Source of the DNA: Enterocola sp045654205
Lineage (GTDB): Bacteria; Bacteroidota; Bacteroidia; Bacteroidales; Paludibacteraceae
DNA length: 17,373 bases
Assembly: GCA_045654205.1 (NCBI GenBank)
Contig: JAZOMZ010000019.1
Location: 1-17,373, forward strand
Direction of reading: 5' to 3'
The notes below the pieces were generated by a model, which did no database searches, was not told the DNA's origin, and saw only the letters and a list, made by a program, of their open reading frames with translations. Numbering within the stretch: the first letter of the stretch is position 1; each line of letters begins with the position of its first letter. A program made the translations under genes and the position numbers. This document shows, piece by piece, positions 5,890-12,105 of the stretch.

Positions 5890-7443
5890 TTAAGGGCGCA
5901 TTACTTCTAAATAAAAGCTATTTCTTGAGATGTGCAATGTTTTGCATTTTGCCACCCTAATGTGTAGTAGGGTACCAGTATGCAAAGTATCGGGCTTAAA
6001 AAAATGCACCGATTGTTGATGCGCTTTATCTAGGTAGTTGTAGTTAATAACTACTTTATCGTGATATACAAATATTTTATCAATGAATAATTTGATTAGC
6101 TTGTTACAAAAATCTTCAGAGTTAATATCGCCGTCCTTAAACATGGTAAGCCAACGAACGATTTGCTCTTTAGATAGGGCATTGTTGCAAATTTTTAAAC
6201 GCTCCATTTTTATTTGCTCTTTGATTTCTTGTTCTCTTTTTTCGAGTTCGGCAATTCGGTTAATCATTCTAGGCGAGGCAACACCTTCTTCTATTGCAGT
6301 CATTATGTTATTAATTTTTACGGTAGTATCTTTTAATTCTGACTCATATACACTTATAAGGTCTGCTGAATTATCTTCTATCTCATTTAACTCGATTATT
6401 TTATCGGCAATGTTATTAATAAAATCATCTTTGAGTATAATTTTAATTGTGTTATCTAGAACTATTTTTTCAATATAATCTCTTCTTACAGAACGAGCAT
6501 TACAACCTTTCTTTTCTCTGTAATTGTTGCAAGTGTAGTAACATCTTAAAGTAGAATTTTTTTTACTAACTCCTGTAGAATTACCACACATTGCGCTTTT
6601 ACATTCACCGCATTTAATTTTCCCTGAAAGCAAATATTTATGTTTTGCTTTATTTTTCCCACCGCCTGTTTGATTTTTAACAAGCATCCGTTGAGCCATT
6701 TCAAATGTTTCATTGTCAATAATTGCGGGTATTTGCTCTTCGCTTTTAACATCAAAACATTCATAATAGCCTGTGTATTTTCTATTTCTAATAACCTTTG
6801 TAACCTTTTTGCTCGTCCAAGTGTCACCCACTTTTGTTTTTATCCCCGCAAGGTTTAAATTATTCGATATATCAAAAGCTCTAACTCCTGAAATGTAGTC
6901 GTTAAATATTTTGCGAACAATTGGGGCAATGGTTTCATCAATAACGTAATATTTATTCTCATCTATATAGTAACCATATAAGACCTTACCACCCGCGTAT
7001 TTCCCTTTTCTAATGCTTTCTTTTTTTCCTCTGATTGTTTTTTGTGCTAGGTCTAATGAATAATACTCCGCTAATCCTTCAAGCACAGACTCTAATATTA
7101 CGCCTTCATTACCTTCAGGAATGTTTTCTGCTGCATAAATAACCTTCACGCCGTTGTCTTTTAATATTTTTTTATAAAGCGCGGAGTCGGTTCGGTTTCT
7201 CGCAAATCTATCCATTTTCCAAGTGATTACAGTATCAAAAGTCCCATAAGCAGAGTCGTTAATCATTTTTCTAAATTGAGGTCTATTGTCATTTTTACCG
7301 GTTAATGCACGGTCAATATACTCTTTAACTACGGTTAATCCCGCTTCTTCTGCTGCCCTGTAACAATCCCTTAGTTGGCCTTCGATTGATTGTTCTGTCT
7401 GTCCTGTACTTGAATATCGCGCATAAATAACGGCTCTATTCAC
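5890..7443 (-). CDS. int: Large serine recombinase (phage integrase)
   Basis: 517 residues from a GTG at 7443, about 10 bases after GAGAGGAA; another GTG at 7452 sits too close to that site. The N-terminal resolvase domain (1-140) opens VIYARYSS with catalytic Ser11 and contains the LTGKNDNRPQF and KMDRFARNR arginine motifs. A recombinase domain follows (about 155-270, GGKVLYGY, with RNRKYTGYYE near its end). Next is a zinc ribbon (CGEC, then CYYTCNNYREKKGC, about residues 283-320) and a coiled-coil segment (about 345-420). This is the standard layout of phiC31/A118/TP901-1-type integrases acting on attP and attB. The last 40 residues (from HFFKPD) look unlike the family and vary widely among these enzymes. 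The gene follows a 51-aa basic protein, probably in one transcript. Confidence 0.93.
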   Translation of the reverse strand: MNRAVIYARYSSTGQTEQSIEGQLRDCYRAAEEAGLTVVKEYIDRALTGKNDNRPQFRKMINDSAYGTFDTVITWKMDRFARNRTDSALYKKILKDNGVKVIYAAENIPEGNEGVILESVLEGLAEYYSLDLAQKTIRGKKESIRKGKYAGGKVLYGYYIDENKYYVIDETIAPIVRKIFNDYISGVRAFDISNNLNLAGIKTKVGDTWTSKKVTKVIRNRKYTGYYECFDVKSEEQIPAIIDNETFEMAQRMLVKNQTGGGKNKAKHKYLLSGKIKCGECKSAMCGNSTGVSKKNSTLRCYYTCNNYREKKGCNARSVRRDYIEKIVLDNTIKIILKDDFINNIADKIIELNEIEDNSADLISVYESELKDTTVKINNIMTAIEEGVASPRMINRIAELEKREQEIKEQIKMERLKICNNALSKEQIVRWLTMFKDGDINSEDFCNKLIKLFIDKIFVYHDKVVINYNYLDKAHQQSVHFFKPDTLHTGTLLHIRVAKCKTLHISRNSFYLEVMRP

Positions 7444-7464
7444 ATAGAACACTTCCTCTCTATT

Positions 7465-7620
7465 TTATATTTTGGGGGTTGATTTTCTTAATTTGGTTAA
7501 AAAGTCTTTTAATAGCTGTTTTTCTTTTTCTGTACAGCGAACATAAAAAGTTGTTGTGTTGTTGGTTGTTTTGCTCCCTAACTTCCTTCCGGCGCCATCC
7601 CTTTTGCCACCACTTGGCAT
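7465..7620 (-). CDS. Small basic protein before the integrase, candidate directionality factor
   Basis: 51 residues from the ATG at 7618-7620, with GAGGATG 7 bases upstream, ending 21 bases before the integrase start. The sequence opens MPSGGKRDGAGRKLGSKTT, a Gly/Lys/Arg-rich tail of the GGARxGAGRKxG type, then NNTTTFYVRCTEKEKQLLKDFLTKLRK. The second half fits a ribbon-helix-helix: a strand (TTFYVRCT), then helix (EKEKQLLKDFLTKLR). The basic N-terminal tail plus RHH fold points to DNA binding. Being co-transcribed with a serine integrase suggests a recombination directionality factor or a repressor of the integrase operon. No specific family is assigned. Coding is supported by the ribosome site, position and composition. 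Confidence 0.7.
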   Translation of the reverse strand: MPSGGKRDGAGRKLGSKTTNNTTTFYVRCTEKEKQLLKDFLTKLRKSTPKI

Positions 7621-7651
7621 TAAATCACATCCTCAAATTGGGTTAAAAAAT

Positions 7652-7700
7652 AATAAGTTAATAGGGTACAAATCAATAATAGCATAGTTTTTGACTTATT
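7652..7700. other. Candidate attP site (weak)
   Basis: The inverted arms AATAAGT (7652-7658) and ACTTATT (7694-7700) bound a 49-base segment just upstream of the integrase operon. The size fits attP of large serine integrases (about 50 bases, imperfect palindrome), and the position next to int is the usual one. The inner bases show little further symmetry, so this is only a pointer to where attP should lie. The same stretch must also contain the operon's promoter. Confidence 0.25.
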
Positions 7701-7834
7701 GCTAGCAAAAAATCAAAAAATAAAAAATAGTCCGGTTGGGCATATCATAATAGCCCACTTGGCCTCTACAAAACAAAGGGAAAAGAAATTATAACATTAG
7801 CATCGTACATTGACAATTGAATAAACTTAAGCGC

Positions 7835-7863
7835 AAAAAATAAGGGGATATTTCTATCCCCTT
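7835..7863 (-). terminator. Leftward terminator after the cargo operon
   Basis: AAGGGGATA (7842-7850) pairs with TATCCCCTT (7855-7863) around a 4-base loop. Read leftward the hairpin is followed by TTTTTT (7835-7840). It ends the transcript of the three genes at 7871-8970 and separates them from the integrase operon. The A-rich and T-rich flanks could let it work in both directions. Confidence 0.85.
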
Positions 7864-7870
7864 TTTAAAA

Positions 7871-8233
7871 CTAATTTAGTGCTTTTACATACCATAAAGT
7901 TATGCCATATTTTTCACATAGTGGTTTGATGCGGTTGTAATAAACAAAATCGTTAGGTTGTTCTATGATTAAAACAATTCCGGGCTTTTTGCCTGTCATT
8001 CTTGAATAGTGTAGGCTTTGCCCGATGCTTTCAGCCCACTTTTTCGCGAAATCAAATTCGATTGCATGAGTTTCAGTTAGACAATCAACGCGTGTATTAT
8101 CAGGTAATTTATATTCTGTTATTCCTTTATTAGCACACCATTTTTTTTGATAATAAGCCTCATTAAATAAACGAGCAGCCTGTACATCGACAGGCAAGCT
8201 CAAAAGTAAAATTGTTAACAATAGTTTTTTCAT
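7871..8233 (-). CDS. Secreted nuclease-like (PD-(D/E)XK-type) protein
   Basis: 120 residues. Residues 1-19 are a textbook Sec signal peptide (MKKLLLTILLLSLPVDVQA, AxA-like cut site). The mature part reads LFNEAYYQKKWCANKG, RVDCLTETHAIEFDFAKKWAE, IGQSLHYSRMTGKKPGIVLI. This matches a small family I know from Gram-negative prophages and accessory regions. Asp50, the EFD/K cluster near 58-65 and the QxxxY segment (about 72-76) fit a minimal RecB/restriction-type nuclease core. Cys residues (33, 51, 105) could form disulphides outside the cell. It starts right after the DUF4236 stop (TAAATG) with a poor ribosome site, so it is probably translationally coupled. A periplasmic nuclease could destroy incoming phage DNA; that role is inference. 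Confidence 0.65.
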   Translation of the reverse strand: MKKLLLTILLLSLPVDVQAARLFNEAYYQKKWCANKGITEYKLPDNTRVDCLTETHAIEFDFAKKWAESIGQSLHYSRMTGKKPGIVLIIEQPNDFVYYNRIKPLCEKYGITLWYVKALN

Positions 8234-8608
8234 TTAACGTCTTTTTTTCTTTGTTTTACTAGTAAATACAAAATCAATAAAGAAATAAAGAAATACTATT
8301 GTTAAAACTAGCATTATAATAAAACTTGCGACAAAAAAGTTAGCGCCATAAATATAGATTTTTTTCCATATTGATTGAGGCTCAGTAGGTTCTACAATTT
8401 CTTCTTCGATAATTTCATTTTGATTGTCTTGAACGTCTTTTAAAGATTTTCTAAAATACAAACCGCCACGCCCGGCGTGTATGTATGGCCCTTTTGGCCC
8501 AGTTCCAATTCTTAAGCCTGTAACTCCAAAAGATAAACCAAGTCCTGATTTAGATAAATTCAATCTAAATGGGCCAAAGCTAAAAGCTTTTCTTAAATAT
8601 GCCGGCAT
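8234..8608 (-). CDS. DUF4236 membrane protein
   Basis: 124 residues from the ATG at 8606-8608, 7 bases after AGGA; an in-frame GTG at 8614 is less likely because it falls within the ribosome site. Residues 1-50 are the DUF4236 domain (YLRKAFSFGPFRLNLSKSGLGLSFGVTGLRIGTGPKGPY), a Gly-rich beta repeat. Residues 55-80 are an acidic linker (NEIIEEEIVEPTE). Residues 86-113 form one long or two short membrane spans (YIYGANFFVASFIIMLVLTIVFLYFFIDFVF), and the C-terminus is very basic (TSKTKKKRR). The basic tail should stay inside the cell. It sits between an XRE regulator and the secreted nuclease-like gene in one operon. The biochemical role of DUF4236 is not known to me. Confidence 0.7.
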   Translation of the reverse strand: MPAYLRKAFSFGPFRLNLSKSGLGLSFGVTGLRIGTGPKGPYIHAGRGGLYFRKSLKDVQDNQNEIIEEEIVEPTEPQSIWKKIYIYGANFFVASFIIMLVLTIVFLYFFIDFVFTSKTKKKRR

Positions 8609-8610
8609 TT

Positions 8611-8970
8611 TCACTTCCTTTCTTTTTCGGTGTACTCTAATATTTTTTGAATAGTTTTTTTAACTTCCGGAGCTGCTGCACGGTATTTTTTAACTAATTC
8701 AATTTCTTGTTTAACAGGCCTTGTTCCTTTATATATTTCAGGAAACAAGTCCGGCAGCATAATGTCATATATTACGCATAGCTTAAATAAATCTATGCAA
8801 CTTGGCGGATTAGTACCTTTTTCCCAAAGAGAAACTTGGCCTGGGGATTTATCTATTTTCTCAGCCACCTCGCGAAGGGTAAGGCCCGCATTCTCACGAA
8901 AATGCTTTAACCTCTTTGGTAAAATGGTATTAATTTCATCTATGTTTAATGTTTTAAATTCTTTATTCAA
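8611..8970 (-). CDS. XRE-family regulator of the cargo operon
   Basis: 119 residues from the TTG at 8968-8970, about 6 bases after GAGGTGAT; a GTG at 8979 lies inside that site. Residues 16-75 are an HTH_3 domain (LPKRLKHFRENAGLTLREVAEKIDKSPGQVSLWEKGTNPPS), and the C-terminal third is helical (EVKKTIQKILEY). The family represses promoters as dimers on inverted repeats. The gene ends two bases before the DUF4236 start and leads a three-gene operon, so it is likely to autoregulate it. An inverted repeat CTAAT-N4-ATTAG (8997-9010) lies over its promoter. It is separate from the CI-type repressor at 9307-9669. Confidence 0.8.
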   Translation of the reverse strand: MNKEFKTLNIDEINTILPKRLKHFRENAGLTLREVAEKIDKSPGQVSLWEKGTNPPSCIDLFKLCVIYDIMLPDLFPEIYKGTRPVKQEIELVKKYRAAAPEVKKTIQKILEYTEKERK

Positions 8971-8989
8971 TAATATCACCTCGTTGACT

Positions 8990-9017
8990 ATAGTATCTAA
9001 TTTTGATTAGTTTTAAC
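8990..9017 (-). promoter_or_regulatory. Cargo operon promoter region with operator-like repeat
   Basis: On the minus strand a weak GTTAAA (9012-9017) and TACTAT (8990-8995) are 16 bases apart. The inverted repeat CTAAT-N4-ATTAG (8997-9010) fills the spacer, where a bound repressor would exclude polymerase. Just upstream, TAAACA-ACT-TGTTTA (around 9064-9080) may be the weak terminator of the repressor operon. Confidence 0.45.
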
Positions 9018-9085
9018 ACTGGAAATGATTTATAATTGACGGTTTGGTGCCGTATGTTTAAAATATTAAACAACTTGTTTAGTTT

Positions 9086-9307
9086 TTAATGTGCGAGTGT
9101 TTCAAGTTCGTTTGCAGTTAGATTGCTGTAAAAATCATTATTTGTTATATGTTTCAGCTCATGCAAATAAGTCTTTATATTCTGAGAATAAGACAAGCGA
9201 GAATTTAACACTATTGTGTAAAAATCCTCGCAAGCGTTGTGTACTACAAAACCTTTTATTTTGTAGGGTAATTGTTGAAAAATTGTGTGATAGTTGTCTA
9301 GCATCAT
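9086..9307 (-). CDS. ImmA/IrrE-like short metallopeptidase
   Basis: 73 residues. The HELKH motif at 49-53 is the zincin HExxH signature, preceded by GFVVHNACEDFYTIVLNSRLS and followed by INNDF-type residues (ITNNDFYS), as in prophage ImmA/IrrE peptidases. The family cleaves the partner repressor and so induces the prophage. At 73 residues it is shorter than the usual 120-180, covering the strand-helix core and ending soon after the zinc motif, so the third zinc ligand is not obvious. Its start overlaps the repressor stop (TAATG), the usual pairing with an XRE repressor. It could be a trimmed but active enzyme or a non-catalytic partner. Confidence 0.7.
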   Translation of the reverse strand: MMLDNYHTIFQQLPYKIKGFVVHNACEDFYTIVLNSRLSYSQNIKTYLHELKHITNNDFYSNLTANELETLAH

Positions 9308-9669
9308 TATTTCCTTTTTAACATATTGACCATACCTATTAATGTTTGTAAATCTTCAGGGGGTAAGTCTTTTGAGGCATCTAATAAAATCTTTAAATCA
9401 GAATTTTCTTTTAATTCTTGGGCTAATGCACCAGTTTTTTTATCGAGGTAATAAGGTTCTACACCTCCCTCTAAGCCCATCAAATCATCAATAGTACAAT
9501 CAAAAGCCTGTGCTAAAAGTCTAAGAGTGCTAAGTTTAGGGTTGCTAGTTCTCCCTGAACAAATTCTTGCGATAGTGTTTTCAGGCAATCCAGTTTTTTC
9601 CGCAATATCGGAGTTGGTTAAATCTAGTTGTACTTTGTACATTTTTACAATACGCGCAATATTATTCAT
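9307..9669 (-). CDS. CI-type prophage repressor (XRE family)
   Basis: 120 residues. The HTH is at about 8-65 (VQLDLTNSDIAEKTGLPENTIARICSGRTSNPKLSTLRLLAQAFDCTIDDLMG), typical of XRE repressors. The C-terminal half is short and helical (LQTLIGMVNMLKRK), with no LexA-type Ser-Lys protease domain. That fits induction through an ImmA-like partner instead of self-cleavage. It is divergent from the Cro-like gene across a 236-base control region with matched operators, so it is the most likely master repressor. The next gene downstream overlaps by one base. The ribosome site AAAGGA is 8-9 bases before the ATG. Confidence 0.85.
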   Translation of the reverse strand: MNNIARIVKMYKVQLDLTNSDIAEKTGLPENTIARICSGRTSNPKLSTLRLLAQAFDCTIDDLMGLEGGVEPYYLDKKTGALAQELKENSDLKILLDASKDLPPEDLQTLIGMVNMLKRK

Positions 9670-9692
9670 CGTAATTAATCCTTTTTAATTTT

Positions 9693-9721
9693 AGTCTAAC
9701 CGATTTTTTCGGATTTTGCAA
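9693..9721 (-). promoter_or_regulatory. Repressor promoter with an operator in the spacer
   Basis: On the minus strand TTGCAA (9716-9721), a 17-base spacer and TAGACT (9693-9698). The spacer contains the 13-bp inverted repeat CCGA-N5-TCGG (9700-9712). This motif differs from the GTAT...ATAC operators near the rightward promoter, so it may bind another regulator such as the Cro-like protein. Confidence 0.55.
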
Positions 9722-9772
9722 CATAAATTAGGGCAATAAACAACAATAGTGTAGTTTTTAAGTGTATCACGC

Positions 9773-9851
9773 GTATTAAAAAAATACATACTTGACATAG
9801 TTTGTAAAATAATGTAGAGTATAAATTGTATTGAACGTATTAAAAAGATAC
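9773..9851 (+). promoter_or_regulatory. Early rightward promoter flanked by twin operators
   Basis: The promoter is TTGACA (9792-9797), 17-base spacer, TAGAGT (9815-9820). Two nearly identical 15-bp sites with GTAT...ATAC symmetry lie at 9773-9787 (gtattaaaaaaatac) and 9837-9851 (gtattaaaaagatac). The first sits just before the -35 and the second lies past the start point, with centres 64 bases apart (about six helical turns). This suits co-operative binding or looping by the CI-type repressor. Confidence 0.7.
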
Positions 9852-9905
9852 ACGCGAAAGACAAATTATTTTAAATAGAGTATCAAAAGAATGCAGAGGT
9901 GAAAA

Positions 9906-10115
9906 ATGTTTAAGAATTTAAGAGCAGAGATTGCAAGAAAAGGAATTAACAACTTTTCAGATTTTGCTTCGATTATCGACATGAATAGTCGAACCTTCGC
10001 TGCTAAGTTATCAGGCATTTCAGAGTTTAAGCTTGATGAAATGAAAACAATCCAAGAAGCAATCGGAAATGGTTGCACGCTAGATTATTTATTTGAAAAC
10101 AATTCAAATGACTAG
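9906..10115 (+). CDS. Cro-like small repressor
   Basis: 69 residues with a CAGAGGTGA site. Nearly all of it is one HTH: FKNLRAEIARKGINNFSDFASIIDMNSRTFAAKLSGISEFKLDEMKTIQEAIGNGCTLDYLF. This form, including the KLSG and EFKLDEM motifs, matches prophage Cro/CI-like proteins in Gram-positive-type phages. It is first in the rightward early operon and divergent from the CI-type repressor, where Cro belongs. It probably represses the repressor promoter and, when abundant, its own. A small gene follows 16 bases downstream in the same operon. Confidence 0.8.
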   Translation: MFKNLRAEIARKGINNFSDFASIIDMNSRTFAAKLSGISEFKLDEMKTIQEAIGNGCTLDYLFENNSND

Positions 10116-10130
10116 GAGGTTAGTTGGGGA

Positions 10131-10277
10131 ATGGTTGATTTTGAAACAATACCCAATGCAGAAAGAGTTGATTTATTAAAAACCATTGCAGAGCAAGTGA
10201 ATGAATATTTTCAAAACCCTAACAATGAAGAAAAAAATCAAACTCAAATAAAAAAAGAAGTTAAGCGTACAGCCTAG
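10131..10277 (+). CDS. 48-aa early protein, unknown function
   Basis: The frame from ATG 10131 to TAG 10275-10277 encodes 48 residues, preceded by AGGAGG about 10 bases before the start. It is acidic then basic: VDFETIPNAERVDLLKTIAEQVNEYFQNPN followed by a charged EEKNQTQIKKEVKR tail, all probably helical. It lies between the Cro-like gene and the structured leader. Such small early proteins often act on regulators or the host; there is nothing here to name it. The ribosome site and operon position support coding. Confidence 0.6.
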   Translation: MVDFETIPNAERVDLLKTIAEQVNEYFQNPNNEEKNQTQIKKEVKRTA

Positions 10278-10286
10278 CGCTATAAA

Positions 10287-10510
10287 ACAGGGCCAAGAAA
10301 AAGAGAGTACCTTGACAATTGAATAGCTAAACATAAGGTTAAACAATGGTAAAAGACGGTTAATAACCAAACCTTATACCTATTGATGCTGAAGTACCCG
10401 ATACGGAGTCTTACAAACGAACTATTGAGAGAACGGGCTGTAAACAGTAGGAGCGATTAAAGTATAAGAATTGATAAATTTTTATATCCGCCCTGTCGCA
10501 TAAACAGGGC
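10287..10510 (+). ncRNA. Structured leader before the replisome organiser
   Basis: The 268-base gap 10278-10545 holds no gene but many helices. ACAGGGC (10287-10293) can pair with GCCCTGT (10490-10496), closing a domain of about 200 bases. Inside are ATAAGGTT 10333-10340 with AACCTTAT 10370-10377, GGTT 10358-10361 with AACC 10365-10368, CCG 10398-10400 with CGG 10404-10406, and CTGT 10438-10441 with ACAG 10444-10447. The GCCCTG strand can instead form a local hairpin with CAGGGC 10505-10510. It may be an antitermination element, an attenuator or a small RNA. No known RNA family is recognised. Confidence 0.45.
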
Positions 10511-10545
10511 ATTTATAAGAGTTTATAAGCAAATGAGGATTTAAT

Positions 10546-11274
10546 ATGGCAGAAAGAAGAATGTTCGCAAAAAGCATTGTTTTATCAGATGCGTTTTTAG
10601 ATATGCCGGCAAGTGCTAGATGCTTGTATTTTACATTAAGTATGTTTGCTGATGATGATGGATTTGTTAATACGCCTAAAGGAATTATGCGACAATGTGG
10701 CGCTTGTGAAGATGATTTTAAAATCTTATTAGCAAAGAAATTCCTTTTAGCTTTTGAAACCGGGGTTATCGTAATTAAGCACTGGAGAATTAACAATTAC
10801 CTTCGTAAAGACAGATACACTGAAACAAAATATCTTGAAGAAAAAAAACACCTAAAAATTAGCGAAAATGGGGCCTATACACTAGGTGGTACTCCAGTTG
10901 GTATACCCAGTATAGGTAAGGATAGTATAGATAAGATTAGTATAGATAATAGTAATACTACTAATATTGTTGTAGGGGATGAACAACAACCACAACAACA
11001 AAAAACTAAAAAATTCAATAAACCCACAATTGAAGAAATCAAAGCTTATTGTACAGAACGCAATAACGGAATAGATGCTAATTACTTCTTTGATTACTAT
11101 GAGTCAAAGGGTTGGCAAATTGGTAAAAATCCAATGAAAGATTGGAAGGCAGCAGTTAGAACGTGGGAAAGAAAAGACTTTAACAAGGGTGGTGATAATA
11201 ATGCAGAAACTTCAACAGATAGTAGGAGAAACCCTAATGAAAGTAAATACAGCAGAGAAAACGGATGGTTTTAG
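10546..11274 (+). CDS. Replisome organiser / phage replication initiator (DnaD-like)
   Basis: 242 residues with an ATGAGGATTT site. Residues 1-90 are the phage replisome-organiser N-terminal winged-helix domain (MAERRMFAKSIVLSDAFLDMPASARCLYFTLSMFADDDGFVNTPKGI... then VIVIKHWRINNYLRKDRY). Residues 95-150 are a variable linker with an SIGKDSIDKISID run encoded by DNA iterons. Residues 150-215 are a DnaD/RepO-like C-terminal helical module (IEEIKAYCTERNNGIDANYFFDYYESKGWQIG-KNPMKDWKAAVRTWER). It should bind the origin and recruit the helicase loader encoded next. The DnaC-type gene starts inside its end, overlapping by 38 bases. The identification is strong from the N-terminal and C-terminal motifs together. 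Confidence 0.85.
   Translation: MAERRMFAKSIVLSDAFLDMPASARCLYFTLSMFADDDGFVNTPKGIMRQCGACEDDFKILLAKKFLLAFETGVIVIKHWRINNYLRKDRYTETKYLEEKKHLKISENGAYTLGGTPVGIPSIGKDSIDKISIDNSNTTNIVVGDEQQPQQQKTKKFNKPTIEEIKAYCTERNNGIDANYFFDYYESKGWQIGKNPMKDWKAAVRTWERKDFNKGGDNNAETSTDSRRNPNESKYSRENGWF
10909..10949 (+). repeat. Three-copy iteron inside the initiator gene, candidate origin
   Basis: AGTATAGGTAA (10909-10919), AGTATAGATAA (10924-10934) and AGTATAGATAA (10939-10949) recur every 15 bases, with the AT palindrome TAGTA-A-TACTA just after (about 10950-10960). Origins of many phages lie inside the initiator gene and carry such repeats. The 15-base period keeps the reading frame, giving repeated S-I-D/G-K/N units. 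Confidence 0.7.
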
Positions 11275-12094
11275 GACTAGGGGCAAGGTTGAAAAATTTT
11301 GTAAACATTGCGGTATTGAACTAGAACAATGTTTTTTTGAATGTAAAGGGCAAAAATTATATGTTCCGGGTTACAAAAAATGCACTTGCCCTGAGGCTGT
11401 AGCGGAACACGAAAAAGAAAAAGAGCTTAAACGCTTGCAACTTGAACAAGAAAAACAGCAAAAAGAAATTGAACGGCAACAGAAGTTGGCGGAGGAAGAA
11501 AAGCGCAAAATACAGGAGCTTTTCGGTAATAGCGGAATGAGCAAAAGGGCCATGAGTTGTTTATTCAAAGAGTATGAACAGACCGCCGGAAATAAATCGG
11601 CATATAACGCTTGTGTAAATTATGCCAAGGGCTTTGAACAAGCTCTACTCAACAAAAGAAACGGTCTTTTTATAACCGGCGAGTGCGGGGTTGGAAAGTC
11701 ACACTTAGCCTTTGCGACCGCTAATTATCTGATAAGAAACGGACATTCAATCATTGCAATGACAATGATTGATTTGCTATTGAAACTTAAAAGCTCATTT
11801 AACGGTGGAGAAAAAACAGAAGAAGAAATCTTAAAAATTTATGAAGATTGCGACTTGTTAATTATAGATGATTTGGGGAAAGAAAAACCTACAGAATGGG
11901 CTTTACAAATGATTTACGCTATCGTTGACAGACGTTACAACGCTTACAAGCCTATAATCATAACTACAAATTTCAATGCTGACGAGTTGATAAAAAAACT
12001 AGGCGACTCTTCAATTGCTCATGCAATTATGGACAGGCTTTTTGAGATTTGCAACTATGTATCTATTGAAGGCGAAAGCTTCAGGAAACGTTAG
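11237..12094 (+). CDS. DnaC-like helicase loader (AAA+ ATPase)
   Basis: 285 residues from the ATG at 11237, 8 bases after AGGAG; ATG 11201 in the same frame has no such site. Order: Zn-binding N-terminus (FCKHCG at 21-26, CTC at 49-51); a charged coiled coil at about 57-95 (EKEKELKRLQLEQEKQQKEIERQQ); AAA+ domain with Walker A GECGVGKSH (148-156), Walker B LLIIDDLG (207-214), sensor-1 ITTN, and sensor-2 Arg in MDRLFEIC. It loads the host DnaB helicase at the origin, working with the replisome organiser upstream. The 38-base overlap with that gene suggests coupled translation. IstB transposase helpers share the ATPase core, but no transposase is present. Confidence 0.88.
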   Translation: MKVNTAEKTDGFRTRGKVEKFCKHCGIELEQCFFECKGQKLYVPGYKKCTCPEAVAEHEKEKELKRLQLEQEKQQKEIERQQKLAEEEKRKIQELFGNSGMSKRAMSCLFKEYEQTAGNKSAYNACVNYAKGFEQALLNKRNGLFITGECGVGKSHLAFATANYLIRNGHSIIAMTMIDLLLKLKSSFNGGEKTEEEILKIYEDCDLLIIDDLGKEKPTEWALQMIYAIVDRRYNAYKPIIITTNFNADELIKKLGDSSIAHAIMDRLFEICNYVSIEGESFRKR

Positions 12095-12105
12095 AGAGGG
12101 TATGA

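Noticed and set aside
6083..6478. Plus-strand 131-codon frame opposite the integrase C-terminal part.
   Set aside because: Antisense shadow of the integrase coiled-coil segment, hydrophobic by complementarity only, no ribosome site.
7809..10326. A 14-base direct repeat TTGACAATTGAATA at 7809-7822 and 10313-10326, which looked like a shared promoter or att core.
   Set aside because: A 14-base match in AT-rich DNA of this length is plausible by chance, the flanks do not match, and neither copy has a good -10 at the right distance.
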